Shown here in pieces: positions 55,295 through 64,000 of a DNA stretch of 64,000 nucleotides. The notes below the pieces were generated by a model. That model worked only from the letters and a program-made list of their open reading frames with translations. It did not search any database and was not told the origin of the DNA. Numbering within the stretch: position 1 is the stretch's first letter; every line of letters begins with the position of its first letter. Origin of the DNA: Flavobacterium sp. IMCC34852 (GTDB lineage: Bacteria; Bacteroidota; Bacteroidia; Flavobacteriales; Flavobacteriaceae); NCBI RefSeq assembly GCF_030643905.1, contig NZ_CP121446.1, positions 3,082,001 through 3,146,000 on the forward strand, read 5' to 3'. Both the position numbers and the translations under genes were made by a program.

Positions 55295-57091
55295 TTAATG
55301 GTTAGAAACTATTATTTTCTGTGCCATTTTCCTATTGTCATTGGTTACAACCTCAACTAAATAAACAGCTTCTGCCATACCACTGGTGGAAAATTCATAG
55401 CTGTTTCGCACTCCCAATCTTTGTTTGTCAAAAATTTGCTTTCCGGCAATATCAAAAAGCTTAACAGACTTTAAGTCTAATGAATTGGGATTAGAAACAG
55501 TAAGCGTTTGCGAAGTATTATTTTGAAAAATAACCAAATCCGATTTTATATTATCCTGACTGTCTAAATTGGAGTCTTTAAAAGTAATTTCGAAGCGATT
55601 ATTATAAACTCCTGTCGATAAAACCACTTCATAGGTGCTGTTTTTGATGTCATGATAGCTATTGTCTTGGGCATCATACATGAATATTGATTGCGATTCA
55701 TCGAAATTTACAACCATAGAAGCGTCAAATTTAAAAGTGGCGTTATCTGTGGCTTTTATTCCAACCGGAATTCTCTTTTCAATATCAAAACTCAAACCTT
55801 GGATAACATATTTATCATTATCTAAAAAGAAATAAACATCATTTGGAATGGCATCTTCAACCGGTGATTTGGCATCAATCCCCCTGTCAATTCCGTCAGT
55901 GGCTGTTGGCAGTAAAACCAGTGCAATTTGTCTGGTAAATTGGTTATTCATTATGGTATTGAGACGAATTTGAGCTACTTGATTTGCTGCAGGATTTTGA
56001 GTAGATTGAGTTTGATTATTGGCATTTCTTTCAAATTCAGAATAAAGGTCGGATTCTTTGTAAAACGCTCTATGAGTGTTTTTCAAGGTCACTGCAACCG
56101 GACTTCCGCTAGCTTTACCTTTCACCATAAAACCTTGACCGATAGGCGCATATTTTCTTTGAATTGACAATCCTGATGAAGCTCCAACAGTATTTATAGT
56201 TCCGTCAATGTTAAAAGAATCAAACGTGGCCGGTACATAAACACCGTATTCTGTTGGGCTGGTACTGATAGGCGCATAAGTTCCATATCCACCACGATAT
56301 GCCAATAACAAATGAGAATTAACCGTTTTATCGTGTTCCCAATAGTAAGCAATTCCGGTACAATCGGTATTACTCGGATCTAACAAAAAAGCATTCACAT
56401 GTAATGCTGATGGGTATGGATTACCGGTTAACGTTAAATTATCTGTGACAACATTTACAGTGATATTGCCATCATTAGGTTTTCCTCTAAAATCATAACG
56501 TTGCGCTCCACCGGGGTTATTGACCGCTGTTTCGCCTACGTTTGTAGCATCTGTTCCGCTGGTTCCTTTCATGGTAAAACCTTGTCCGGCTTCAATATCA
56601 GTATTGGCAGCAGAATGAATCCATTCTGAATAATCGGCTCCGGCTAAAAATCTCCAAATCCAATAACTAGCTATAGAAAGAGAACCATTGGCTGAAACGC
56701 CATCATAAGTAGCTGAGTCAATTGTGGCCGGTGTACTGTTTAAAACCGTCGTAGGAATATTTAACATTGTGATTCCGAAATTTTCATTTCCGGCTGCTGT
56801 TGAGGCATTACCAACTGGAGAGCACCAATAATTGTAATCATAATTGTCTGAAGTTCCTTCTTGAAAAACTGACAAAACACCCTCGCCTCTATTGGTTGAG
56901 ACTCCTGCTGTTCCTTGCAAAAGCTGACCTTCGTTTCTTAAAAAAAGATTACCGTTATTCTGAAGATTTACATCTTGAGTAACATAAACATATTGCTCTT
57001 TAACAAAAACATAGCTATTCGGGCTAACATAAAGTTGTGCCAAAGCAGTTGAACAAACCAATAAAATGGTCACAAATATTAACTTCTTCAT
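55295..57091 (-). CDS. T9SS-secreted surface protein
   Basis: A 598-residue protein with a signal peptide (MKKLIFVTILLVCSTALAQ), no recognised catalytic domain, and a type A sorting domain (about 515-598, DIAGKQIFDKQRLG, ending MAQKIIVSNH). Most of it is the same module seen in the two larger T9SS proteins of the window: NYWCSPVGN near 84, NPYPSALHVNAFL near 220, GQGFMVKG, and VIQGLSFDIEKRIPVGIKA near 435. It is thus a minimal form, consisting almost only of that module. Localisation at the cell surface follows from the sorting domain; the function of the module is unknown. Confidence 0.9.
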   Translation of the reverse strand: MKKLIFVTILLVCSTALAQLYVSPNSYVFVKEQYVYVTQDVNLQNNGNLFLRNEGQLLQGTAGVSTNRGEGVLSVFQEGTSDNYDYNYWCSPVGNASTAAGNENFGITMLNIPTTVLNSTPATIDSATYDGVSANGSLSIASYWIWRFLAGADYSEWIHSAANTDIEAGQGFTMKGTSGTDATNVGETAVNNPGGAQRYDFRGKPNDGNITVNVVTDNLTLTGNPYPSALHVNAFLLDPSNTDCTGIAYYWEHDKTVNSHLLLAYRGGYGTYAPISTSPTEYGVYVPATFDSFNIDGTINTVGASSGLSIQRKYAPIGQGFMVKGKASGSPVAVTLKNTHRAFYKESDLYSEFERNANNQTQSTQNPAANQVAQIRLNTIMNNQFTRQIALVLLPTATDGIDRGIDAKSPVEDAIPNDVYFFLDNDKYVIQGLSFDIEKRIPVGIKATDNATFKFDASMVVNFDESQSIFMYDAQDNSYHDIKNSTYEVVLSTGVYNNRFEITFKDSNLDSQDNIKSDLVIFQNNTSQTLTVSNPNSLDLKSVKLFDIAGKQIFDKQRLGVRNSYEFSTSGMAEAVYLVEVVTNDNRKMAQKIIVSNH

Positions 57092-57426
57092 AATATCATT
57101 ATCTTAAATACTCAACTAAATAAGTTTTAACAGCCATAAAGATATAACTTTTTTTTAAAAAACACTGAATGCCAAGAATATACAGACCTCTTATGACAAA
57201 AAAAACTACAACCCACAAACCGTCTATGATTTGAAAAGATTTTAAAAACTAAGTTATTGCCATATCACTATTGCTTTTTTTATATATTATTATTTAAATC
57301 ATCCGGAATTATCACAATTAGTTTGTTAATTTCTTAGATTTTTATGGCTTTTTAAAGACTATTTAGAAATAATTATTATTTTGCACTATATTAAAATTAC
57401 TGCAATTTATTATTCATTACCGTTAA
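57092..57426. other. AT-rich divergent intergenic region
   Basis: About 335 bases between two divergent T9SS genes, very AT-rich and without a credible gene. It must hold both promoters, but I find no full consensus; TTATTTTG at 57377-57384 is a weak -7 candidate for the plus-strand gene. Nothing else is evident. Confidence 0.6.
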
Positions 57427-60400
57427 ATGACAAATAATTATCCCTCTATAAATTTAAATCCTCGCCTCAGGAAAGCATTAGCTGCCTTGTCATGTTTGTT
57501 TATTTTATTAATTTCTAATACTATACAAGCTCAAGGAACCAGTTGTTCAAATGCAACTGCTTTAACAATTAATGGAAGTTGCGTGTCAGGAGTTACTATT
57601 GGTGACACAACACAAGACTCACCTAATATAGGGACTTGTCCCGGCACTTTCGCAAGAGAAGGATGGTTTACTTTTACTGTTTCAAGTGGACCTCAAAACA
57701 TAACCATAACTGCCGATGCAAACAATAGAAATCTTTTTTTACAATTAATTTCTTCGACCTCATCTTGTACCGGTTTATCTCAAATTAATTGTGCAAACGC
57801 AACCAATTCGAACGGCGCACAAATTGAAAGTATAAATCAAACTTTAGGCAATGGAATTTATTACATAAAAGTAGTAAATGTTGGTTCGAGCAATATGGTT
57901 TTAAATAGCATATGTGTAACGGCAACATCACCTTGTACAGCTCCGGCAGCTCAAGCTTCGGGATTTACTTTGGGCACAGTCACTTCAACTACGGTTCCGG
58001 CAACCTTTTCGGGTACTGCGAATGGTTTTTTAGTCATACGTTCTTTGACAAATACACCACCATCCCAACCTATTGACGGTACAATTTATTCGGCTGCTAA
58101 CATTGCTACATTAGGCTCTGGTTTGACATTTATCCAATCTGGTGCATCAACAACAATTACCGACACCGGACTTACAGGAAATACACAGTATTATTATTTT
58201 ATTTATGCCTATAACAATACATCCTGTACAGGTGGACCGGTTTACAACGCTTCAGGGGCTTTGACCGGTAATGCTGTTACTTGTCCGGCCATACCAAACT
58301 CCGTAGCCACCGCCGGTATAACTTCGAGTGGATTTACTTTGAATTGGGCAGCTCCAACTGGCGGTTCGGCAAATGCCATTACTTATTCGGTACAAGTCAC
58401 CACTGATGCAGGTTACACCACTAATATTTCCGGCTCTCCTTTTTCAATATCGGCACCAACAGTTACTTTAAGCTTAACCGGATTGAACGCCTCAACAATT
58501 TATTATTATAGAATTCTTGCCAGTAATGGATGTAATAGTGCTTATGTAACCGGGAATGTTACCACTAGCGCAGGCAATCCATGCTCCAATGCAACAACAC
58601 TAAACTGTGGAACAACCAACCTTGCTGGAACTACTGTTGGAAGTACAAATTACACCCATAATACCGGTTGTACCATGAGTAATTATGGCAAATGGTATAC
58701 TTTTATTGGAGATGGAAATATGAACACTATTTCAGTAACCACCACTAACTTTGATGCCGAGATGTCAATATCAAGTGGAACTTGTGGGGCTTTAACAAAT
58801 ATTACTTGTGAAGATAGTGCCATCAACGGTACGGAAACATACAGCTTTACAGCTACAGTTGGAGTTACTTATTATGTTTACGTTTCCTATTGGTTATCTG
58901 GAGATACAACTACAGGAACGTTTACGATTTCCAGAACTTGTACAACGCCTTTTGACCCTTGTGCTTCTATTCCGAATATTAGTACTTGTGGATCAACTAC
59001 AAATACAACTATTGCAGCTGGAATTGGAGCCTATGGTACTTCATCATGTGGCTGGACAACTTCGGGACAAGAACAAATATATACATTCACCCCAACAATA
59101 ACCGGTAATTATTCTATTTCTCAAACCAGTTCATTTGCTTATATAGATTACCAATTCAAACCGGCGTCTTCAGGCTGTAACAGTTCGGGCTGGACTTGTA
59201 TTGATGACATTTCAGGCACTGCAAACAGCCCTTATTTCAGTTTAACTGCCGGAATACAATACTATCTTTTGTTGGACCCCGAAAGTTCAGCAGGCGGAAA
59301 TGTTAGCTTTGTTCTGAACTGTCCGCTAACACCTCCAACCAATGATAATTGCAGCGGAGCAATTTCTTTAACGGTTAACCCTTCAACCACTTGTACGACT
59401 AACACCTCAGGGACTACTTTGGGTGCTTCACAATCTCAAGCCGGTTGTATCGGCACTGCTGATGATGATGTTTGGTACAGTTTTGTAGCGATAACAAATT
59501 CTCATACCGTAACTGCAACACCCACTGGCTTATCTGACACGGTAATACAAGCCTTTAGCGGAAATTGTGGTTCATTAGTAAGTTTGGGTTGCGTTGACGA
59601 CACAATCTCTTCAAATGAATCAACCGTTCTAACCGGATTGACTATTGGAAACACCTACTTTGTTAGAGTGTATAGCTACAGCAGTAGTTCAGGTCAAGGT
59701 ACTTTTAATATTTGTGTAACCTCAAATATTCCCTGTACCGGTGGTTCAGGAGCCGGAGGAGCAAGTGATAACTGTCCGGTTATAGTTGCAGGTGGTATAG
59801 GAATGAGCGGCGCCGACCCTAATCCGATTAACGCCTGTATTTCTTCCACTTGCGTTGATTTAGAAGCTACTTATTTGCAATTAAATCAAACCACCAATTA
59901 TACTGTTCAGCCTATTACTTACAATCCACCATACCAATTTAGTTGTTTGCAAAACTCTGTTAGTATCAATGTGGATGATGTTTGGTCTCCAACTGTTTCA
60001 CTGCCTTTTAATTTCTGTTTTTATGGCACCAATTACAGCCAATGTTTAATAGGTTCAAACGGAACAATCACTTTTGACCTCACGAATAATACACCCGGTG
60101 GTTATAGTGGATGGTCATTTGCCAACAATCTTCCGAACAACACCTTGTTTTTGAATACTATTTTTGGAGTATACCATGATATTGATCCAAGTAAAGGTGG
60201 TGAAGTGGGCTGGGAATTAATCACCTTAACTTCAGGTTGTAGAGCATTAGTAGCTTCATGGAATGATATCCCGATGTTCTCTTCCAGTTGTAATGCCCAA
60301 TTGTATACCGGAATGATTGTATTGTATGAAAACACTAATATCATTGAAGTCTACATTGAAGAAAAAAATGTTTGCGCCACTTGGAACAGCGGAAATGCCA

Positions 60401-62445
60401 TAGTAGGTATTCAAAACGCAACAGGAACGCAAGCTGTGGTGGCACCAAACAGAAACGGACTAGACACGAACTGGACAACTACCAATGAGGCGTGGAGATT
60501 TACGCCATCCGGAACATCAATTGCCTCCGTAAAATGGTACCAAGGTTCAGGAACGAGCGGAACGGTTGTGGGTACAAGCAATACTTTAAACATTTGTCCA
60601 ACCACAACCACCACCTACACAGCAGAAGTAACTTATACGCTTTGTGGCGGATCTACTTTAAAAATAACCGATGAAACTACGGTAACCGTTGGCGCCAGTA
60701 AAGTATGGAACGGCTCAGTAGACAACGATTGGAACAAACCAAACAATTGGACTCCCAACACTGCCATCCCCAATAGCGCTGACTGTGTAATTATCCCTAT
60801 TACAGCAAATAATCCTGTCATTTCAGGAACTAATTATAGTGCTTTAGCCGGTACGTTATCTATTCAAAATGGCGCTACTTTAACTATAAATTCAAACAAC
60901 AGCCTTACCGTTACCGATTGGGTAAATGTAGCCGCAACAGGAACATTTACAATCAATAATAGTGCAAGTTTGGTCCAAATCAATAATGTTACCAATACCG
61001 GAAATATCATCTACAAGCGAGATGCTACCATCAGAAGTTTGGATTATGTCTATTGGTCATCACCTGTAGCCAATTATAGTTTAAGTAGCATTGCTGCTCC
61101 GCTATCCTTTTGGGCCATGTACAAATGGAACACCACTGTGGCCAACACCAATGGAGGACAAGGCAATTGGGAAAGCGCTGCAGGTGACACTATGATTGCC
61201 GGAAAAGGATATATAGCCAGTGGTCCAAGCACTTTCAGCTCCACAGTAGCGGCAACTTTAAACGGCAGTTTTACAGGCGTACCTAATAACGGAAATATTA
61301 CTATCCCAATAGCCCGCGGAAGTGACACCAATACAGCGCTTCACTATGGAACCAATGGTGCAGAAATCACCAATTACAGCGACAACTGGAATTTGTTAGG
61401 CAACCCATATCCTTCAGCCATTAGAGCCAGCCAATTTTTATTTGACAACAACACCAAAATTATGGGGAATGTCAAATTGTGGACACACGGCACTTTACCG
61501 GCCATCATAGCCAGTCCGTTTTACAATACTTTTATTTATAACTACAGCCCCGGAGATTATTTGACTTATAACTTTACAGGTACCAGTTGTTGTCCGGCAG
61601 CAGGAGCTGATTTGTTTATTGGCTCAGGTCAAGGCTTTTTTGTGCAAATGGTTGACGGTCCGGCCGCAACAGACAACATAACTTTCACCAATAGCTTAAG
61701 AAGCAATACCTACAGTAACAGTACTTTCTACCGATTGTCAAACTCTAATGTTTCTAATAGTATTAATGTTGAAAATTTGGAAAGAAACAGAATTTGGCTC
61801 GACATCATTGACAGCAATAACAATTCCGACAGAACTTTGTTCGGATACATTGAAGGTGCGACTATGGGTAACGACAGTTTCTTTGATTGCATCACGCAAA
61901 ACACAGGCGGAACCGCCATTTATTCCTTATTGGACAATGCCAAATTTTCCATTCAAGGAAGAGCTTTACCTTTTGATGTTAATGACGAAGTGCCAATCGG
62001 CGTTAATATCCCAAGCTCTGGAAATTACTCTATTGCCCTAGCCGCTATTGACGGTCTTCTAAACAATCAAAACATTTACCTAAAAGATAATTTATTAAAT
62101 ATTACCCACGATTTGAAAGTAAGTCCATACCAATTCACCTCAACCAACGGCATGATACACGACCGCTTTGAAGTAGTTTACCGTAACAATGCTTTAGACA
62201 ATTCTGAGTTTTCAAGTAACAACCAAGTAAACGTTATTGTAAAGGATGAAGTTACAGTGAGCTCCAATAGTCTTCAAATGGAATCCATAATCGTCTACAA
62301 TGTTTTAGGCCAAAAACTAGATAGTTATTTTAACATCAACACTAATTTCTTTACGCTTTCTAATCTTAGAAAAAATAACGCCGGTCTTTTATTGAAAATA
62401 AAATTACAAACCGGAGAAACCGTAATCCGAAAAGTGATTTATTAA
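57427..62445 (+). CDS. Giant T9SS-secreted multidomain protein with PPC, FN3 and nidogen-like domains
   Basis: A 1672-residue surface protein. In order: signal region ending TIQAQ (about 36); prepeptidase C-terminal (PPC)-like domain (37-165); two fibronectin III-like domains (about 168-383, with GLTGNTQYYYFIYAYNN and GLNASTIYYYRILASNG); PPC-like domains at about 384-508, 509-637 and 638-770, each with a WY.F and a GTF.I pattern; a nidogen-like region (about 778-1030, PFNFCFYGTNYSQCLIGSNGTITF); the WSSPV/NPYPSAI module (about 1205-1590); and a sorting domain (to 1672, ending VIRKVIY). Cysteines are frequent, unusual for the neighbourhood. No enzyme domain is visible; an adhesive or structural role is likely. 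Confidence 0.9.
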   Translation: MTNNYPSINLNPRLRKALAALSCLFILLISNTIQAQGTSCSNATALTINGSCVSGVTIGDTTQDSPNIGTCPGTFAREGWFTFTVSSGPQNITITADANNRNLFLQLISSTSSCTGLSQINCANATNSNGAQIESINQTLGNGIYYIKVVNVGSSNMVLNSICVTATSPCTAPAAQASGFTLGTVTSTTVPATFSGTANGFLVIRSLTNTPPSQPIDGTIYSAANIATLGSGLTFIQSGASTTITDTGLTGNTQYYYFIYAYNNTSCTGGPVYNASGALTGNAVTCPAIPNSVATAGITSSGFTLNWAAPTGGSANAITYSVQVTTDAGYTTNISGSPFSISAPTVTLSLTGLNASTIYYYRILASNGCNSAYVTGNVTTSAGNPCSNATTLNCGTTNLAGTTVGSTNYTHNTGCTMSNYGKWYTFIGDGNMNTISVTTTNFDAEMSISSGTCGALTNITCEDSAINGTETYSFTATVGVTYYVYVSYWLSGDTTTGTFTISRTCTTPFDPCASIPNISTCGSTTNTTIAAGIGAYGTSSCGWTTSGQEQIYTFTPTITGNYSISQTSSFAYIDYQFKPASSGCNSSGWTCIDDISGTANSPYFSLTAGIQYYLLLDPESSAGGNVSFVLNCPLTPPTNDNCSGAISLTVNPSTTCTTNTSGTTLGASQSQAGCIGTADDDVWYSFVAITNSHTVTATPTGLSDTVIQAFSGNCGSLVSLGCVDDTISSNESTVLTGLTIGNTYFVRVYSYSSSSGQGTFNICVTSNIPCTGGSGAGGASDNCPVIVAGGIGMSGADPNPINACISSTCVDLEATYLQLNQTTNYTVQPITYNPPYQFSCLQNSVSINVDDVWSPTVSLPFNFCFYGTNYSQCLIGSNGTITFDLTNNTPGGYSGWSFANNLPNNTLFLNTIFGVYHDIDPSKGGEVGWELITLTSGCRALVASWNDIPMFSSSCNAQLYTGMIVLYENTNIIEVYIEEKNVCATWNSGNAIVGIQNATGTQAVVAPNRNGLDTNWTTTNEAWRFTPSGTSIASVKWYQGSGTSGTVVGTSNTLNICPTTTTTYTAEVTYTLCGGSTLKITDETTVTVGASKVWNGSVDNDWNKPNNWTPNTAIPNSADCVIIPITANNPVISGTNYSALAGTLSIQNGATLTINSNNSLTVTDWVNVAATGTFTINNSASLVQINNVTNTGNIIYKRDATIRSLDYVYWSSPVANYSLSSIAAPLSFWAMYKWNTTVANTNGGQGNWESAAGDTMIAGKGYIASGPSTFSSTVAATLNGSFTGVPNNGNITIPIARGSDTNTALHYGTNGAEITNYSDNWNLLGNPYPSAIRASQFLFDNNTKIMGNVKLWTHGTLPAIIASPFYNTFIYNYSPGDYLTYNFTGTSCCPAAGADLFIGSGQGFFVQMVDGPAATDNITFTNSLRSNTYSNSTFYRLSNSNVSNSINVENLERNRIWLDIIDSNNNSDRTLFGYIEGATMGNDSFFDCITQNTGGTAIYSLLDNAKFSIQGRALPFDVNDEVPIGVNIPSSGNYSIALAAIDGLLNNQNIYLKDNLLNITHDLKVSPYQFTSTNGMIHDRFEVVYRNNALDNSEFSSNNQVNVIVKDEVTVSSNSLQMESIIVYNVLGQKLDSYFNINTNFFTLSNLRKNNAGLLLKIKLQTGETVIRKVIY

Positions 62446-62772
62446 TTAAAGATATTTTAAAAACATCCCAAAAGACCTTTGCTTTAAATAGTGAAGGTCT
62501 TTTTCATTGGCATAGGCTTCTTGCTCAAATGAAATTTTACGATAAGCCAAATTTCTATCTTGGCACTTCAACCATCGCACCAAAAACTCTATGCCATACC
62601 AAATAAAAAAAGGCAAAATCAACAACTCCAATTGCTGGCGCAAATGAATTTTTTCGTGATTAATCAAAACCGAATCACTTTTATTTTGATTAGATTTCAA
62701 AACCACAAACGGAAATACAGTCAATCCTCTGTAGCCTTTCGGAATTAAATATTTCGAAACGATTAGTATCAT
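62446..62772 (-). CDS. Small membrane protein with HExxH motif
   Basis: A 108-residue protein with a zincin-like NHEKIHLRQQLELL segment (HEKIH) followed by one membrane segment (LLILPFFIWYGIEFLV) and a second acidic helix (ISFEQEAYANEKD). The layout recalls the short zinc-peptidase-like proteins of Bacteroidota related to the M56/BlaR1 core, but it lacks the regulatory parts, and activity is unproven. Its stop codon directly abuts the stop of the giant T9SS gene. Divergent from the DUF5522 gene by 28 bases. Confidence 0.7.
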   Translation of the reverse strand: MILIVSKYLIPKGYRGLTVFPFVVLKSNQNKSDSVLINHEKIHLRQQLELLILPFFIWYGIEFLVRWLKCQDRNLAYRKISFEQEAYANEKDLHYLKQRSFGMFLKYL

Positions 62773-62800
62773 TACTGATAAAGTCTTTAAATTTGTGCCT

Positions 62801-62983
62801 ATGAACGAGCAAAATAATGAAAATAAATTAATCGAAGGCGAAGATTATTACTTAACGCCCGAAGGTTACCGATGTTTCACCGAAAAATACCACTTAAAAC
62901 GCGGCTATTGCTGCCGAAGCGGTTGCCGTCACTGTCCGTACGGATTCGATAAAAAAACAGGCACTATTAAACCAAAAAAATAA
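62801..62983 (+). CDS. DUF5522 family small cysteine-rich protein
   Basis: About 60 residues from the ATG at 62801; a GTG at 62795 is in frame but lies within a -7 box (TAAATTTG, 62788-62795). The core EGEDYYLTPEGYRCFTEKYHLKRGYCCRSGCRHCPYGF has five cysteines (C, CC, C..HC) that likely bind a metal ion. The family is small, widespread in Bacteroidota, and of unknown function. If the -7 box is real, transcription would start within a few bases of the ATG, so a very short leader or a leaderless message is possible. Confidence 0.8.
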   Translation: MNEQNNENKLIEGEDYYLTPEGYRCFTEKYHLKRGYCCRSGCRHCPYGFDKKTGTIKPKK

Positions 62984-62988
62984 AATTA

Positions 62989-63050
62989 GGGCGTTACCAC
63001 AAGGGTCGGGCTTTCCGCAGTACACGGTACTTGCTCCAATCCCTAACGCA
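62989..63050. repeat. Dispersed intergenic repeat, copy 2
   Basis: Begins GGGCGTT, ends TAACGCA, and carries the same 30-base core (63011-63040) as the copy at 30268-30328. Lies between the DUF5522 gene and hutU. Confidence 0.8.
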
Positions 63051-63071
63051 ACAGCTTAGAACCAAAGATAA

Positions 63072-63103
63072 AAACTCAGAAACATAGAAACTCAGCAACT
63101 AAA
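63072..63103. repeat. Eight-base tandem repeat before hutU
   Basis: Four consecutive 8-base units: AAACTCAG, AAACATAG, AAACTCAG, CAACTAAA. It ends three bases before the hutU ATG. Confidence 0.65.
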
Positions 63104-63106
63104 AAC

Positions 63107-64000
63107 ATGACTTTCCAACAACAAATACTTCAAGGAATCCCAACGGTTTTACCACAACCCAAACCCTACGAACCCGAAATCAATCACGCGCCCAAACGCA
63201 AAGAAATATTATCCGAAGACGAGAAAAAATTAGCGCTCAAAAATGCTCTACGCTATTTCGAACCGCAACACCACGCTACTCTAATTCCCGAATTCAAAGC
63301 CGAACTGGAAACCTACGGTCGCATCTACATGTATCGCCTTCGCCCGGATTATAAAATGTACGCTCGTCCAATTTCGGACTATCCCGGAAAATGTGAACAG
63401 GCTAAAGCCATCATGCTCATGATTCAAAACAATTTGGATTACGCCGTGGCCCAACATCCGCATGAATTAATTACCTACGGAGGAAACGGAGCTGTATTCC
63501 AAAACTGGGCGCAGTATCTTTTGACCATGAAATATTTGGCCGAAATGACCGAAGAACAAACTTTAGTCATGTATTCCGGACACCCAATGGGCTTATTTCC
63601 ATCGCATCCCGAAGCGCCAAGAGTGGTCGTAACTAACGGTATGGTTATCCCCAACTACTCCAAACCGGACGATTGGGAAAAAATGAACGCACTCGGCGTT
63701 TCTCAATACGGGCAAATGACCGCCGGAAGTTATATGTACATCGGTCCGCAAGGTATTGTTCATGGAACAACCATTACAGTACTAAACGGATTCAGAAAAA
63801 TAAAAAAATCTCCTAAAGGCGGTTTATTCGTAACCTCTGGTTTAGGCGGAATGTCAGGAGCACAACCTAAAGCCGGAAACATTGCAGGTTGCGTAACCGT
63901 TTGTGCCGAAGTCAATCCAAAAATTACCCACATACGCCATACTCAAGGTTGGATTAATGAAGTTATAGATAACATCGATGCGTTAGTCCCAAGAGTCAAA
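63107..64000 (+). CDS. hutU: Urocanate hydratase, C-terminus cut off by window edge
   Basis: The first 298 residues of urocanate hydratase (urocanase), which converts urocanate to imidazolone propionate with tightly bound NAD in histidine breakdown. Recognised by LITYGGNGAVFQNWAQYLLTM, VMYSGHPMGLFPSH, GPQGIVHGTTITVLN and the nucleotide-binding TSGLGGMSGAQPKAGNIAGC. The frame is open to the window edge. The leader contains a dispersed repeat and an 8-base tandem repeat. Other hut genes may lie beyond the edge; none are upstream. Confidence 0.96.
   Translation, partial: MTFQQQILQGIPTVLPQPKPYEPEINHAPKRKEILSEDEKKLALKNALRYFEPQHHATLIPEFKAELETYGRIYMYRLRPDYKMYARPISDYPGKCEQAKAIMLMIQNNLDYAVAQHPHELITYGGNGAVFQNWAQYLLTMKYLAEMTEEQTLVMYSGHPMGLFPSHPEAPRVVVTNGMVIPNYSKPDDWEKMNALGVSQYGQMTAGSYMYIGPQGIVHGTTITVLNGFRKIKKSPKGGLFVTSGLGGMSGAQPKAGNIAGCVTVCAEVNPKITHIRHTQGWINEVIDNIDALVPRVK

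Noticed and set aside
63001..63050. Candidate attC/attI-like site
   Set aside because: The inverted ends are short and no integrase lies near; the second copy at 30.3 kb shows it is a dispersed repeat.
1..64000. CRISPR array, restriction-modification, toxin-antitoxin or other defence system, or a biosynthetic cluster
   Set aside because: No array of equal spacers and no cas, methylase, toxin, NRPS/PKS or phage-type genes were recognised; nearly all frames belong to core or T9SS/Sus families.

Overview
The window is about 37% G+C by eye and reads as a chromosomal segment of a Flavobacterium-like member of the Bacteroidota (Flavobacteriia). Evidence: Bacteroidota-type promoters (TTTG or TTG, about 19 bases, then TAnnTTTG); almost no Shine-Dalgarno sequences except one perfect one before rpsU; a SusC/SusD pair; several secreted proteins with type IX secretion (T9SS) C-terminal sorting domains; and lineage families such as DUF3467, DUF2851, DUF5522 and GLPGLI. 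No prophage, transposase, CRISPR array, plasmid gene or rRNA was seen.

Layout. 1-8.2 kb (minus strand): the N-terminal two thirds of aconitase, a membrane acyltransferase, a MoxR ATPase, and a tight three-gene operon of parvulin/SurA-type periplasmic folding factors. 8.3-14.5 kb: prfC facing a very large T9SS surface protein with YDG/MBG domains and a small anchored acidic protein. 14.9-30.2 kb (all minus): a long run of information-processing genes, in transcription order rpsU, xerC, hpf, tRNA-Thr(TGT), tRNA-Tyr, tRNA-Thr(GGT), tuf, tRNA-Trp, secE, nusG, rplK, rplA, rplJ, rplL, rpoB, rpoC, DUF3467. 30.4-34 kb: a four-gene operon (DUF2851, PspC, helix-hairpin-helix protein, acyl-CoA dehydrogenase). 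34-39.3 kb: a secreted GLPGLI/PNGase F-type protein, a cystathionine beta-synthase-type enzyme and an outer-membrane porin-like protein. 39.4-46.9 kb: a SusC-SusD-lipoprotein operon followed by a T9SS subtilase, plausibly a protein/peptide use locus. 47-55.2 kb: rnhB, lipB with a lipoprotein, lysS, two small secreted helical proteins, and an operon of a PLP enzyme, a glucosaminidase and hemL. 55.3-62.4 kb: two more T9SS surface proteins, divergently transcribed. 62.4-64 kb: two small genes and the start of urocanate hydratase (hutU).

The most interesting signals are regulatory. rpsU carries a perfect Shine-Dalgarno sequence in a genome that otherwise ignores it, which fits the known bS21 autoregulation of Flavobacteriia. 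At three places a consensus promoter lies inside the terminator hairpin of the gene before it (hpf/tRNA cluster, rpsU/xerC, Sus operon/subtilase), so transcription would restart within a stop signal. The tRNA cluster before tuf follows the enterobacterial thrU-tyrU-glyT-thrT-tufB order but has a hairpin-rich spacer where glyT would be. Dispersed intergenic repeats and short tandem repeats next to start codons occur several times. I found no convincing new multi-gene system; most genes belong to recognised families.
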